From NCBI GenBank assembly GCA_021629085.1, contig JAJXRJ010000007.1, positions 1 through 64,000 on the forward strand: DNA of 64,000 bases. Reading direction: 5' to 3'. The DNA is from Oscillospiraceae bacterium (lineage in GTDB: Bacteria > Bacillota > Clostridia > UMGS1810). The notes under the pieces were generated by a model that ran no database searches, was not told where the DNA came from, and saw only the letters and a list, made by a program, of their open reading frames with translations. Positions 1 through 5,477 of the stretch are shown in pieces (within the stretch, counting starts at the first letter, position 1; each line of letters starts with the position of its first letter). The translations under genes and the position numbers were made by a program.

Positions 1-65
1 CATACAGGCGGCTGGAAAACAAAAAACCACAGCGGAATTTCAGCGTGGAGCGGTCCAATGAATAG
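1..65 (+). other. 3' end of an upstream gene, frame uncertain
   Basis: Two frames are open from the left edge and close just before the holin, at a TGA at 59-61 and a TAG at 63-65. Either could be the tail of a phage gene upstream of the lysis cassette. Too little is present to choose a frame or to name a product. Confidence 0.3.
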
Positions 66-76
66 GAGGGGGTTAT

Positions 77-331
77 ATGGAAAGAATATCAACAGGCACA
101 ATTGCGCGGACCATTGTGTTGGGGATCGCGCTGCTAAACCAGGTGCTGACAATGACGGGGCACAACCCGCTGCCGTGGAGCAGTGAGGAACTCTACCAGG
201 GCATAACGGGCATTTTGACAGTGGGTGCGGCATTGTGGTCGTGGTGGAAAAACAACAGCTTTACCAAACAGGCAATGCAGGCGGACCGCTATTTGGCAGA
301 GCTGAAGGCCGCACAGACGAAAGAGGATTGA
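77..331 (+). CDS. phage holin (SPP1/phi-LC3-like small holin family)
   Basis: This 84-residue protein looks like a small phage holin, which forms pores in the cytoplasmic membrane and times the release of endolysin. It begins MERISTGTIARTIVLGIALLNQ and has two hydrophobic stretches (about residues 9-28 and 42-57) separated by a short polar turn containing NPLPWSSEELY. A WSWWKNNSFTKQA motif and a charged tail follow, which is the usual layout of the SPP1-type holin family. The ATG is preceded by AGGAGGGGG at good spacing. The amidase at 1442 is its natural partner, but a TA region separates the two. The rest of the phage, if any, lies left of the window. Confidence 0.85.
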   Translation: MERISTGTIARTIVLGIALLNQVLTMTGHNPLPWSSEELYQGITGILTVGAALWSWWKNNSFTKQAMQADRYLAELKAAQTKED

Positions 332-336
332 CATAC

Positions 337-365
337 TTGACAAATCGCGGGGGCAGTGATACAAT
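337..365 (+). promoter_or_regulatory. sigma-A promoter of antisense RNA, peptide module copy 1
   Basis: TTGACA (337-342) and TACAAT (360-365) are separated by exactly 17 bases. The promoter points rightward into the short untranslated RNA that ends at the terminator at 419-457, facing the peptide gene on the other strand. Confidence 0.7.
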
Positions 366-371
366 AAAGGC

Positions 372-460
372 AGATAAGAGGGCACCGTTTTTTGACGGTT
401 GGCTAAAAATGGGTTAAGCAATAACCGCGTCTTTTAGCAGAGGGCGGTTATTGTGCTTTT
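372..460 (+). ncRNA. convergent antisense RNA, peptide module copy 1
   Basis: This is a predicted short RNA from the promoter at 337-365 to the hairpin CAATAACCGC (419-428) / GCGGTTATTG (444-453) followed by Ts. It would overlap the 3' end of the peptide mRNA on the other strand, including the stop codon and shared terminator. Near its 5' end it contains GACGGTTGGC (394-403), which recurs inverted at 550-559 in the peptide leader. The layout resembles type I toxin-antitoxin loci. It is inferred only from sequence. Confidence 0.55.
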
Positions 461-519
461 ATGGTAAAAACCACAAGAAACGCAATGGTAAGGATTATAA
501 CTTTCCATATGTATTTCAC
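448..519 (-). CDS. 23-residue hydrophobic peptide, candidate type I toxin (copy 1)
   Basis: A 24-codon ORF with a GTG start at 519 encodes a peptide opening VKYIWKVIIL and closing TIKAQ. It is one membrane-spanning stretch with a basic residue near each end. It aligns residue by residue with the copies at 4351 and 26902 (shared KYIWK and TIAFL) although the DNA has diverged, so the reading frame appears to be maintained. A run of five Gs lies nine bases before the start and is locked in a 10-bp hairpin (527-550). Its own promoter is at 589-618. Single-pass hydrophobic peptides with an antisense RNA are typical of type I toxins. I do not recognise this peptide as a named family. Confidence 0.6.
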   Translation of the reverse strand: MKYIWKVIILTIAFLVVFTIKAQ

Positions 520-526
520 AAGCAAT

Positions 527-550
527 CACCCCCTTTCTTAAAAGGGAGTG
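527..550 (-). promoter_or_regulatory. hairpin masking the peptide ribosome binding site (copy 1)
   Basis: On the minus strand CACTCCCTTT pairs with AAAGGGGGTG around a TAAG loop. This gives a 10-bp stem with one G-U pair that buries the G-rich Shine-Dalgarno sequence. The stem sequence differs from copies 2 and 3 but the structure is the same. Confidence 0.6.
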
Positions 551-588
551 CCAACCGTCCTCGATTCCCTCGTTATCTGCCTGACACC

Positions 589-618
589 AGTATAGCACCT
601 ATGCGCAAAATTTGTCAA
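589..618 (-). promoter_or_regulatory. promoter of peptide gene, copy 1
   Basis: On the minus strand TTGACA (613-618) and TATACT (589-594) are 18 bases apart. The leader then runs to the peptide start at 519 and includes GACGGTTGGC. Confidence 0.7.
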
Positions 619-645
619 GCGTCCCAAATGCGGGCGCTTTTTTTA
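618..645 (+). terminator. intrinsic terminator, left member of a 26-bp direct repeat
   Basis: AGCGTCCC and GGGCGCT form a hairpin followed by seven Ts. The same 26 bases recur at 1401-1426 after hicB, so the hicAB pair lies between two identical terminators. Confidence 0.65.
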
Positions 646-670
646 TCTTCAAAAAATTTTGAAAAACCTC

Positions 671-699
671 TTGACACGTAATAAATTACGTAGTATGCT
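671..699 (+). promoter_or_regulatory. hicAB promoter with palindromic operator
   Basis: TTGACA (671-676) and TATGCT (694-699) are 17 bases apart. The spacer holds a perfect palindrome, ACGTAAT-AA-ATTACGT (676-691). A dyad between -35 and -10 is where an autorepressing antitoxin such as HicB would block RNA polymerase. Binding is inferred. Confidence 0.65.
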
Positions 700-722
700 A
701 TATATTAGTAAGGGGGCTATTT

Positions 723-920
723 ATGAAAAGCTACTCTTCAAGGGAAGTCATTCAGATACTTAAAGCAAATGGCTGGTATGAATATGGTTGTGTTGGTGAC
801 CATCATCAATTTAAGCATCCAACCAAAAAGGGGAAGGTTACAATAACCCATCCGAAAAAAGACATACCGATTCCAACGCTGAAGAGTATAGAAAGACAGT
901 CGGGCATTATATTTCCATAA
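723..920 (+). CDS. hicA: HicA family toxin (mRNA interferase)
   Basis: This 65-residue protein has the compact double-stranded-RNA-binding-like HicA fold pattern: SSREVIQILKANGW, then GDHHQFKHPTKKGKV with the conserved catalytic histidine region, then THPKKDIPIPTLKSIERQSGI. HicA toxins cleave mRNA and are neutralised by HicB, whose gene starts 43 bases downstream. The ATG has AGGGGG upstream, and the promoter at 671-699 carries a dyad. Size and motif order match the family. The DNA is AT-richer than the flanking phage genes, which fits acquisition by transfer. Confidence 0.9.
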   Translation: MKSYSSREVIQILKANGWYEYGCVGDHHQFKHPTKKGKVTITHPKKDIPIPTLKSIERQSGIIFP

Positions 921-963
921 TGCCTGATTCCCGCTTTAAATTTTTAAACAGGAGGTTATCAAA

Positions 964-1368
964 ATGAAAGATACCTATATCTATCCAGCTATACTCACCT
1001 ACTCAGGCAAAGGAATTTCAATTGAATTTCCTGATTTGCCCGGCTGTTTGCCGTGCGCGGATACATCAGAGGAAGCGATTAAGAACGCAAAAGAAGCTTT
1101 GGGATTACACCTTTGGGGGATGGAAAAGGACAATGACCCTATACCAACTCCAACGGAGGTAACAAAGTTAAAGTGTGCAGAGGGTCAAATCGCAATGCTT
1201 GTGGAAGTGTTTATGCCACCTATCAGGGAGAGACTAAATAATAAATTTGTTAAAAAGACCTTATCGATTCCACAATGGCTGAATGCCGAAGCAGAACACG
1301 CAGGAGTAAACTTTTCACAGGTTTTGCAAAATGGTTTAAAAGAATATTTGCACCTTCAGAACAGATAG
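964..1368 (+). CDS. hicB: HicB family antitoxin
   Basis: This 134-residue protein has the HicB layout. The N-terminal partial RNase H-like domain reads YPAILTYSGKGISIEFPDLPGCLPCADTSEEA, with the FPDLPGC signature at about residues 22-28. The C-terminal segment (FVKKTLSIPQWLNAEAEHAG then NFSQVLQNGLKEYL) looks like a DNA-binding ribbon-helix-helix or helix-turn-helix. It should bind HicA and repress the operon through the dyad at 676-691. The start is preceded by AGGAGG. The pair lies between two copies of a 26-bp terminator repeat. Confidence 0.9.
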   Translation: MKDTYIYPAILTYSGKGISIEFPDLPGCLPCADTSEEAIKNAKEALGLHLWGMEKDNDPIPTPTEVTKLKCAEGQIAMLVEVFMPPIRERLNNKFVKKTLSIPQWLNAEAEHAGVNFSQVLQNGLKEYLHLQNR

Positions 1369-1400
1369 AATGTTGAAAAATAACCTTGTTTATAAATCAT

Positions 1401-1427
1401 AGCGTCCCAAATGCGGGCGCTTTTTTG
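1401..1427 (+). terminator. intrinsic terminator after hicB, right member of the direct repeat
   Basis: The hairpin and T tract are identical over 26 bases to 618-643. It separates hicAB from the endolysin gene. Confidence 0.65.
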
Positions 1428-1441
1428 ATTGGGGGGATTTT

Positions 1442-2107
1442 ATGAATGTGGTTTACAAGGCGTGCAACACAAGCAATTACCGGGCAGGGCGGACCATGCC
1501 CATAACGTACATTGTGGTGCATTACACAGCCAACAACGGCGACACGGCGGCGGGCAATGCGAGCTATTTTGCCAACAACCGGAACCTGTCCGCATCCGCA
1601 CACTATTTTGTGGATGAATATGATACCGTGTACCAGAGCGTCAACGACTCTGACACCGCATGGCACTGCGGCGGGGGATTGCAGGGCAGCGGCGGGCACG
1701 AATATTATCAAAAGTGCTTTAATTCCAACAGCATCGGCGTAGAGCTGTGCAGTCGGAAGAACGGCAATACCTACTATTTTAAACCAGAAACCGTTAAAAA
1801 CGCGGCAGCATTGGTGCGCGAGCTGATGGAACGGTATAAAATACCGGCAGGACACGTCATCCGGCACTACGACGTGACGGGCAAAATCTGCCCCGCGCCG
1901 TTTGTGGAAAACCAAACTGAATGGGAGGCGTTTCAACAGATGTTAAACCAGCCAAAAGAGCTTATGAGCGCGGCAGAGGCCATTGCGGTACTTGAAAAAG
2001 CGGGCATTATTTGTGAGCCGGAAAAATGGTATGCCGGCACGTGGACGGACGACGACTTTAAGTGGCTGATCAGGAAGATGGGCGAGTGGGTAAAGGAAAG
2101 GCTGTAG
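1442..2107 (+). CDS. phage endolysin, N-acetylmuramoyl-L-alanine amidase
   Basis: This 221-residue protein carries an Amidase_2/PGRP-type catalytic domain over about residues 20-165. Visible marks are ITYIVVHYTAN with the first zinc histidine, SAHYFVDEYDTVYQ, IGVELCSR, and HVIRHYDVTGKICPAPF with the last zinc histidine and cysteine. It hydrolyses the bond between muramic acid and L-alanine in peptidoglycan. The last 45 residues (EAIAVLEKAGI, then WTDDDFKWLIRKMGEWV) form a small C-terminal domain that I associate with clostridial phage lysins. GGGGGG precedes the ATG. It is the expected partner of the holin at 77-331. Confidence 0.9.
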   Translation: MNVVYKACNTSNYRAGRTMPITYIVVHYTANNGDTAAGNASYFANNRNLSASAHYFVDEYDTVYQSVNDSDTAWHCGGGLQGSGGHEYYQKCFNSNSIGVELCSRKNGNTYYFKPETVKNAAALVRELMERYKIPAGHVIRHYDVTGKICPAPFVENQTEWEAFQQMLNQPKELMSAAEAIAVLEKAGIICEPEKWYAGTWTDDDFKWLIRKMGEWVKERL

Positions 2108-2261
2108 ACGGCCGCGTTTAAAAATGGGACGCCGGAAGTGGGAACAATCTGTTTTTTATAGGCCAACCCTCTGCACACTTTGCCTGCCCGCTGCATATTC
2201 TGATAGCAGGAAGCATTGTTTATGATTTCTAAAATCAGATTGGATCCAGAGGAGAGCGGTT

Positions 2262-2945
2262 ATGATGAAACTTTCAAAGCGGCTTGCTGCACTGAGGTGT
2301 TTTTGTTGGGACACACCATGCGATTGTAAAGAGCCGGCGTGCTGTGAAGAATGCTGCAATGAACCAGAGTGCTGCCCCTGTCCCGGCCCGCAGGGCCCGC
2401 AAGGGGAGCCCGGCCCACAAGGCCCGCAAGGGGAACCTGGCCCACAGGGCCCGCAGGGGGAACCCGGCCCACAAGGCCCACAGGGGGAGCCCGGCCCACA
2501 GGGCCCGCAGGGGGAGCCCGGCCAGCCCCCAGATGATATATTTGCTTCGTTTGCCACCTTTGGCGTTTTATTTGTCAATGCCAGCCTCATCCCCATGGGC
2601 ACCGTTTTGGCAGACCCCACCGGGAATATTGTGCTGGAGGACGCAACCCGGGTTGTGCTGATGCCGGGATATTACTATGTGTCATACAGCGTATCCGCCC
2701 TTTTCAATGCGCCGGGGTATCTGCAAGTCACCCCTTCCTTTAACGGCGCGCCGCATTTGGAATACGGCGTGTATTTTAAAACAAATGCCACAAGCTCCAG
2801 CGCCGCGGGCGCAAGCTCCATTATCATTTATGTGCCGGAGCAAACGACGTTTACGCTGACCTACAACAGCAATGAAGAAGGCCGGTCCGGCGCACTGACA
2901 CTCTCATTTTTAAAACTCAACCGCACCATCGATGCGCGCGCCTAA
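2262..2945 (+). CDS. collagen-like surface protein with C-terminal trimerisation-type domain
   Basis: This 227-residue protein has three parts. The N-terminal 40 residues are rich in cysteine (about nine). A perfect Gly-X-Y region follows (codons 42-86, five copies of GPQGPQGEP). A roughly 135-residue beta-rich C-terminus begins [16 protein letters not shown], like the BclA/exosporium or C1q-TNF-like heads of bacterial collagen-like proteins. Such proteins form trimeric fibres on spores or cell surfaces. The cysteine-rich start could crosslink it to a coat. GAGGAGAG precedes the ATG and a strong terminator follows. The spore location is inferred from the family and from spore genes elsewhere in the window. 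Confidence 0.8.
   Translation: MMKLSKRLAALRCFCWDTPCDCKEPACCEECCNEPECCPCPGPQGPQGEPGPQGPQGEPGPQGPQGEPGPQGPQGEPGPQGPQGEPGQPPDDIFASFATFGVLFVNASLIPMGTVLADPTGNIVLEDATRVVLMPGYYYVSYSVSALFNAPGYLQVTPSFNGAPHLEYGVYFKTNATSSSAAGASSIIIYVPEQTTFTLTYNSNEEGRSGALTLSFLKLNRTIDARA
2385..2519 (+). repeat. tandem 27-bp repeat encoding the collagen-like region
   Basis: There are five head-to-tail copies of a 27-base unit coding for GPQGPQGEP, with only synonymous-type differences (caa/cag, ccg/cca). Copy number at such loci commonly varies between strains. Confidence 0.9.
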
Positions 2946-2946
2946 C

Positions 2947-2990
2947 AAAAAAAGTCAAGCCATTTTAATAAAGAGGCTTGACTTTTTTTT
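2947..2990 (+). terminator. terminator after the collagen-like gene
   Basis: AAAAAGTCAAGCC pairs with GGCTTGACTTTTT and a T tract follows. The 3' arm also contains TTGACT, which serves as the probable -35 of the next gene. Confidence 0.85.
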
Positions 2991-3005
2991 CGTTTCTTCT
3001 ATAAT
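2978..3005 (+). promoter_or_regulatory. promoter of the CapA-like gene
   Basis: TTGACT (2978-2983) lies inside the terminator stem, and TATAAT (3000-3005) follows after 16 bases. The gene start is 31 bases further on. Confidence 0.6.
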
Positions 3006-3036
3006 GAAGGTATCTTAAAAAAAGGGGCTTGATGCT

Positions 3037-4167
3037 ATGCGGGAAGTAAGCTTTGCCATTGGCGCAGACATTGCGCCTGTACCCAGTACCTATGCCGCGT
3101 TTGCAAGCGGCAGCGCGGACGCTTTGGTGGATGCGCCCATCCAAACGGTGTTAAACCGCTGCGATTTCAGGATGTTTAATTTGGAGGCGCCGCTTGCCGA
3201 TACCGAGCAGCCCATCAAAAAGTGCGGGCCAAACCTCATTGCCCCCACCGCAGCGGTAAAGGGCATTGCAGCGCTTTGCCCGTCGCTTTTGGGCATTTCC
3301 AACAACCACATTTTAGACCAGGGGGAGCAGGGGCTCTTTTCCACCCTGCAAACGTTAGATCAGGCGGGCATTGCGCACATTGGCGCGGGCGCTGCCAAAG
3401 AGCAGGCCGCTTCCCCCTGCATATTTTCTAAAAACGGCTTAAAAATCGGCGTTTACGCCTGTGTGGAACACGAGTTTTCACTGGTGACAGAGCGCCGTGC
3501 GGGCGCCAACCCGTTTGACCCGTTTGAAAGCCCGGACCACGTTGCGGCGCTCAAAGCGCAGTGCGATTTTGTCATTGTGCTGTATCACGGCGGGCGGGAG
3601 TGTTACCGTTATCCGTCGCCCCATCTGCAAAAGGTGTGCCGCTTTTTAGCGGATAAGGGTGCGGATTTGGTGGTGTGCCAGCACACCCATTGCGTGGGCG
3701 CCATGGAGCGGTACAACGGTGCGGCCATTGTTTATGGGCAGGGCAATTTTCACTTTGGGCACCGGGAGGACAACGAATTCTGGCAGACCTCGCTTTTGCT
3801 GGAGGCGCGGTTTGGGGAAACGGTAGAGCTTTCCTTTCATCCCATCTATTCGTCCAAGGACGGCACGCGCTATGCAAAAGGCGCGGCGGCAGAGGCCATT
3901 TTAAGCGGGTTTGATGCGCGTTCCAAAGAAATTTTGCAGCCCGGGTTTATAGAGCAGGCGTTTTTAGACGAGGCGCTCAAAAACAAAGGGTGGTATCTGT
4001 TTGCGCTGGCCGGCGGCAAGGAAAAGGCCGGGCAGTTTGACCGGGCGTTTGGCAGCGATTATGCGCAAAACGTCTATTTGCAGATGGTGAACTACCTGCA
4101 CTGCGAGCCGCATTTGGAGGTTTTGCAAACCGCGGTCACCGCGCTTGCCGGATTAAATGCGCAATAA
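3037..4167 (+). CDS. CapA family protein (poly-gamma-glutamate synthesis/metallophosphatase-like)
   Basis: This 376-residue protein has the calcineurin-like CapA/PgsA fold. Visible motifs in order are AIGADIAPVP, FRMFNLEAPLAD, LGISNNHILDQGE, VIVLYHGGRE, DLVVCQHTHCVGAMERY and IVYGQGNFHFG. Family members are linked to poly-gamma-glutamate or other capsule synthesis, though many clostridial copies have no capsule genes nearby. None are seen here and no signal peptide or anchor is visible, so a cytoplasmic hydrolase is also possible. The start follows AAAAAAGGGGC. It is transcribed alone from the promoter at 2978-3005. Confidence 0.75.
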   Translation: MREVSFAIGADIAPVPSTYAAFASGSADALVDAPIQTVLNRCDFRMFNLEAPLADTEQPIKKCGPNLIAPTAAVKGIAALCPSLLGISNNHILDQGEQGLFSTLQTLDQAGIAHIGAGAAKEQAASPCIFSKNGLKIGVYACVEHEFSLVTERRAGANPFDPFESPDHVAALKAQCDFVIVLYHGGRECYRYPSPHLQKVCRFLADKGADLVVCQHTHCVGAMERYNGAAIVYGQGNFHFGHREDNEFWQTSLLLEARFGETVELSFHPIYSSKDGTRYAKGAAAEAILSGFDARSKEILQPGFIEQAFLDEALKNKGWYLFALAGGKEKAGQFDRAFGSDYAQNVYLQMVNYLHCEPHLEVLQTAVTALAGLNAQ

Positions 4168-4257
4168 ATAAATTTTTTATGGGCTGGATGTTTGAAGCAT
4201 CCTTGCTTTGTCAATAAGATTCTAAAAATCATTGAAAAATAGGAAAAAAACGAAATC

Positions 4258-4287
4258 TTGACAAAATTTGCACATGGGTGCTATACT
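4258..4287 (+). promoter_or_regulatory. promoter of peptide gene, copy 2
   Basis: TTGACA (4258-4263) and TATACT (4282-4287) are 18 bases apart. The -10 hexamer and the leader match copies 1 and 3. Confidence 0.75.
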
Positions 4288-4324
4288 GGCATCAGGCAGA
4301 ATTGAGGGAATCGAGGACGGTTGG

Positions 4325-4345
4325 CCACGCTCCGGAAGGAGGTGG
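4325..4345 (+). promoter_or_regulatory. hairpin masking the peptide ribosome binding site (copy 2)
   Basis: CCAC-CTCC pairs with GGAG-GTGG around a GGAA (GNRA-type) tetraloop, with one bulged G. The GGAGG Shine-Dalgarno sequence is the 3' arm, so the peptide should be poorly translated until the stem opens. Confidence 0.65.
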
Positions 4346-4350
4346 TTGCT

Positions 4351-4422
4351 ATGAAATACATATGGAAGATTGCAATCTTTACCATTGCATTTTTAATAGC
4401 ACTTGCGATAAACGCAAAGTAA
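4351..4422 (+). CDS. 23-residue hydrophobic peptide, candidate type I toxin (copy 2)
   Basis: A 24-codon ORF starts with ATG and encodes a peptide opening MKYIWKIAIFTIAF and ending AINAK. It is a single predicted transmembrane helix with lysines at both ends. The product is identical to the copy at 26831-26902 and clearly related to the GTG-start copy at 448-519. It has its own promoter (4258-4287), a masked AGGAGG site, and a two-way terminator that begins at its stop codon. An antisense RNA faces it. This is the organisation of a type I toxin-antitoxin locus. No activity can be seen from sequence, and a holin-like or signalling peptide remains possible. Confidence 0.65.
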   Translation: MKYIWKIAIFTIAFLIALAINAK

Positions 4423-4503
4423 CCGCCCTCCGGTCAAGAGATTAGCGGTTACTTTTTTAACACTACTTTTGGCCAACCGTCAAAAAACGGTGCCCTTTTT
4501 TCT
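4412..4503 (-). ncRNA. convergent antisense RNA, peptide module copy 2
   Basis: The RNA is predicted from a minus-strand promoter with TTGACA (4534-4539) and TACAAT (4510-4515), spacer 18, to the shared terminator. The 5' part has a small hairpin (ACCG and CGGT arms around a U-rich loop) and GACGGTTGGCCA. It is complementary to about the last 45 bases of the peptide mRNA. Confidence 0.6.
4416..4458. terminator. bidirectional terminator shared by peptide mRNA and antisense RNA (copy 2)
   Basis: AAAGTAACCGC (4416-4426) pairs with GCGGTTACTTT (4445-4455), and a T tract is present in both directions. The stem starts at the peptide stop codon. Confidence 0.8.
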
Positions 4504-4720
4504 GCCTTTATTGTATCACGCGCACAGGCCTGTTGTCAAGGCGTATTTTAGCATTGGCTGCATGTTTTTCCGTCCCCCACAAACGGCAAGGGGGCAAAAA
4601 ACCTTGACCCCCAAACCGGGCGGTTCGGTGCAAAATGATGAAATTTTTGATATCCCCTGACTTTTATCAAAACTTATCCTATAATATAAATGCAGTAGGA
4701 TGTATCGAAAGTTTTTTTCT
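4453..4720. repeat. left conserved arm of island A
   Basis: This roughly 260-bp stretch is closely similar to 46424-46700 in island B, and its first part also to the inverted copy at about 26648-26800. It holds the antisense promoter, a CAAGGGGGC-rich segment (4574-4620), and a second promoter, CTGACT (4657-4662) / TATAAT (4680-4685), with a 17-base spacer. That promoter is followed by a short hairpin (ATGCAG/CTGCAT). Confidence 0.8.
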
Positions 4721-4760
4721 GCATAAAATAGAATCTATAGGGCTGAAGCCCTATTTTGGA
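4686..4760 (+). ncRNA. possible short leader RNA in island A
   Basis: The promoter at 4657-4685 is conserved in island B. Here an ATAGGG/CCCTAT hairpin with a short TTTT (4737-4757) could end the transcript before the type III promoter at 4822. In island B the equivalent promoter appears to drive the antitoxin RNA directly. The terminator is weak, so this is tentative. Confidence 0.3.
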
Positions 4761-4821
4761 GAGCTCCTGCCAATCAGCAGAGGCCTTTCAATCAGTTATT
4801 CGGTTTCCTTGTGTGCAGGGA

Positions 4822-4850
4822 TTGACAAATCCCGTCAAGTGTGCTACAAT
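4822..4850 (+). promoter_or_regulatory. promoter of the type III antitoxin RNA and toxin (island A)
   Basis: TTGACA (4822-4827) and TACAAT (4845-4850) are separated by 17 bases. Transcription would begin just before the first antitoxin repeat. Confidence 0.8.
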
Positions 4851-4856
4851 AAAATC

Positions 4857-4985
4857 GAAGATTGGGTGCGAGGGTAGCACCTTTCAAAAAGAAAGCCCCA
4901 CCAAAGACGGAGTGCGAGGGCCGCACTTTTCAAAAAGAAAGCCCAATGGAAGATATGCCCTTGCGTTTTCGCGCAAGGGCTTTAT
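4857..4985 (+). ncRNA. type III antitoxin RNA, two 46-nt repeats plus terminator
   Basis: Two tandem repeats of period 46 start at 4866 and 4912, both containing GTGCGAGGG and TTTCAAAAAGAAAGCCC. Each can form a GTGC/GCAC hairpin whose GGG loop can pair with the downstream CCC, giving an H-type pseudoknot. A hairpin terminator follows (GCCCTTGCG/CGCAAGGGC, 4956-4980), then the toxin gene. Repeats, leaky terminator and toxin in this order define type III systems. Two repeats of about 45 nt recall the CptIN branch. Confidence 0.75.
4866..4957 (+). repeat. two tandem 46-bp antitoxin repeats (island A)
   Basis: Unit 1 is 4866-4911 and unit 2 is 4912-4957. The first 33 bases differ at only a few loop or stem positions, and the last third is less conserved. 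Confidence 0.8.
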
Positions 4986-4986
4986 T
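4956..4986 (+). terminator. attenuating terminator between antitoxin RNA and toxin (island A)
   Basis: A 9-bp GC-rich stem with a TTTTCG loop is followed by TTTATTCTTTC. The imperfect T tract fits partial read-through to the toxin. Confidence 0.75.
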
Positions 4987-5008
4987 CTTTCTTCGTAAGG
5001 AGTTCCAT

Positions 5009-5476
5009 ATGAACAAAAAAAGGGCGTATCAGTTAAATTATTTATCAGAAGAATTTTATGCGAAATATCATCATTCTGATTACCCGGAAATTGAAAATAA
5101 GAATAACCGCCCCTATATGGTTTTGCTGGTGACGGTTGAAAATCGTGTATTTGCAATTCCTTTCAGGACAAATATTCCACATAACAACTGTTACAAATTT
5201 AAAAATTCCACCAGGCCAACAAGCACGGTAACGGGGCTTGATTATACCAAAGCAGTCATTGTAAATGACAGCCGATACATAGGCGCTCCGGCACGAATTA
5301 ACGATAAAGAATATGTCGAGCTCAACGACAGCTATGGGTTTATTATCAAACAGTTTCGGGAATTTGTTTCAGATTATATCAAATTTGCAAATGGGAAAAA
5401 GGGGTATTATAATGCAAAGAAATTCCGCTTTACCACATTAAAATACTTCCATCAGGAACTTGGAATAGAAGCATAA
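5009..5476 (+). CDS. type III toxin-antitoxin system toxin, TenpN/CptN-like endoribonuclease
   Basis: This 155-residue protein has NNRPYMVLLVTVENRVFAIPFRTNIPHNNCYKF in its N-terminal half, then TGLDYTKAVIVNDSRYIG and a helical C-terminus. I associate this pattern with the TenpN/CptN branch of ToxN-fold RNases. These toxins cleave their own repeat RNA and cellular mRNA, and the processed pseudoknots inhibit them. The IPFRTNIPH segment is at the place of the ToxN active-site loop. AAGGAG precedes the ATG. The upstream repeats, promoter and terminator support the assignment strongly. The gene is AT-richer than its neighbours. The exact subfamily is uncertain. Confidence 0.75.
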   Translation: MNKKRAYQLNYLSEEFYAKYHHSDYPEIENKNNRPYMVLLVTVENRVFAIPFRTNIPHNNCYKFKNSTRPTSTVTGLDYTKAVIVNDSRYIGAPARINDKEYVELNDSYGFIIKQFREFVSDYIKFANGKKGYYNAKKFRFTTLKYFHQELGIEA

Positions 5477-5477
5477 A

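Larger units (their letters stand above)
4316..4481. repeat. 12-bp inverted repeat bounding the peptide module (copy 2)
   Basis: GACGGTTGGCCA (4316-4327) recurs inverted as TGGCCAACCGTC (4470-4481). Because the two RNAs converge, the same 12 bases appear near the 5' end of both the peptide mRNA and the antisense RNA. The core TGGCCA is self-complementary, so the two leaders could kiss. Ten of the 12 bases are kept in copy 1 (394-403 and 550-559). Confidence 0.7.

Noticed and set aside
1..2107. Complete prophage
   Set aside because: Only the lysis genes are present. No integrase, structural genes or attachment site can be seen to the right, and the left side is cut off.
2385..2519. CRISPR-like or satellite array
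   Set aside because: The 27-bp units are contiguous with no spacers and encode perfect Gly-X-Y triplets.
2156..2620. Minus-strand glycine/proline-rich ORF over the collagen repeats
   Set aside because: The repeat is open on both strands because of its composition. The plus strand has the ribosome binding site, cysteine-rich start and folded C-terminal domain.
4866..4957. CRISPR array of two repeats
   Set aside because: The units are tandem with no unique spacers and lie directly before a ToxN-fold toxin, as in type III antitoxin genes. No cas genes are present in the window.
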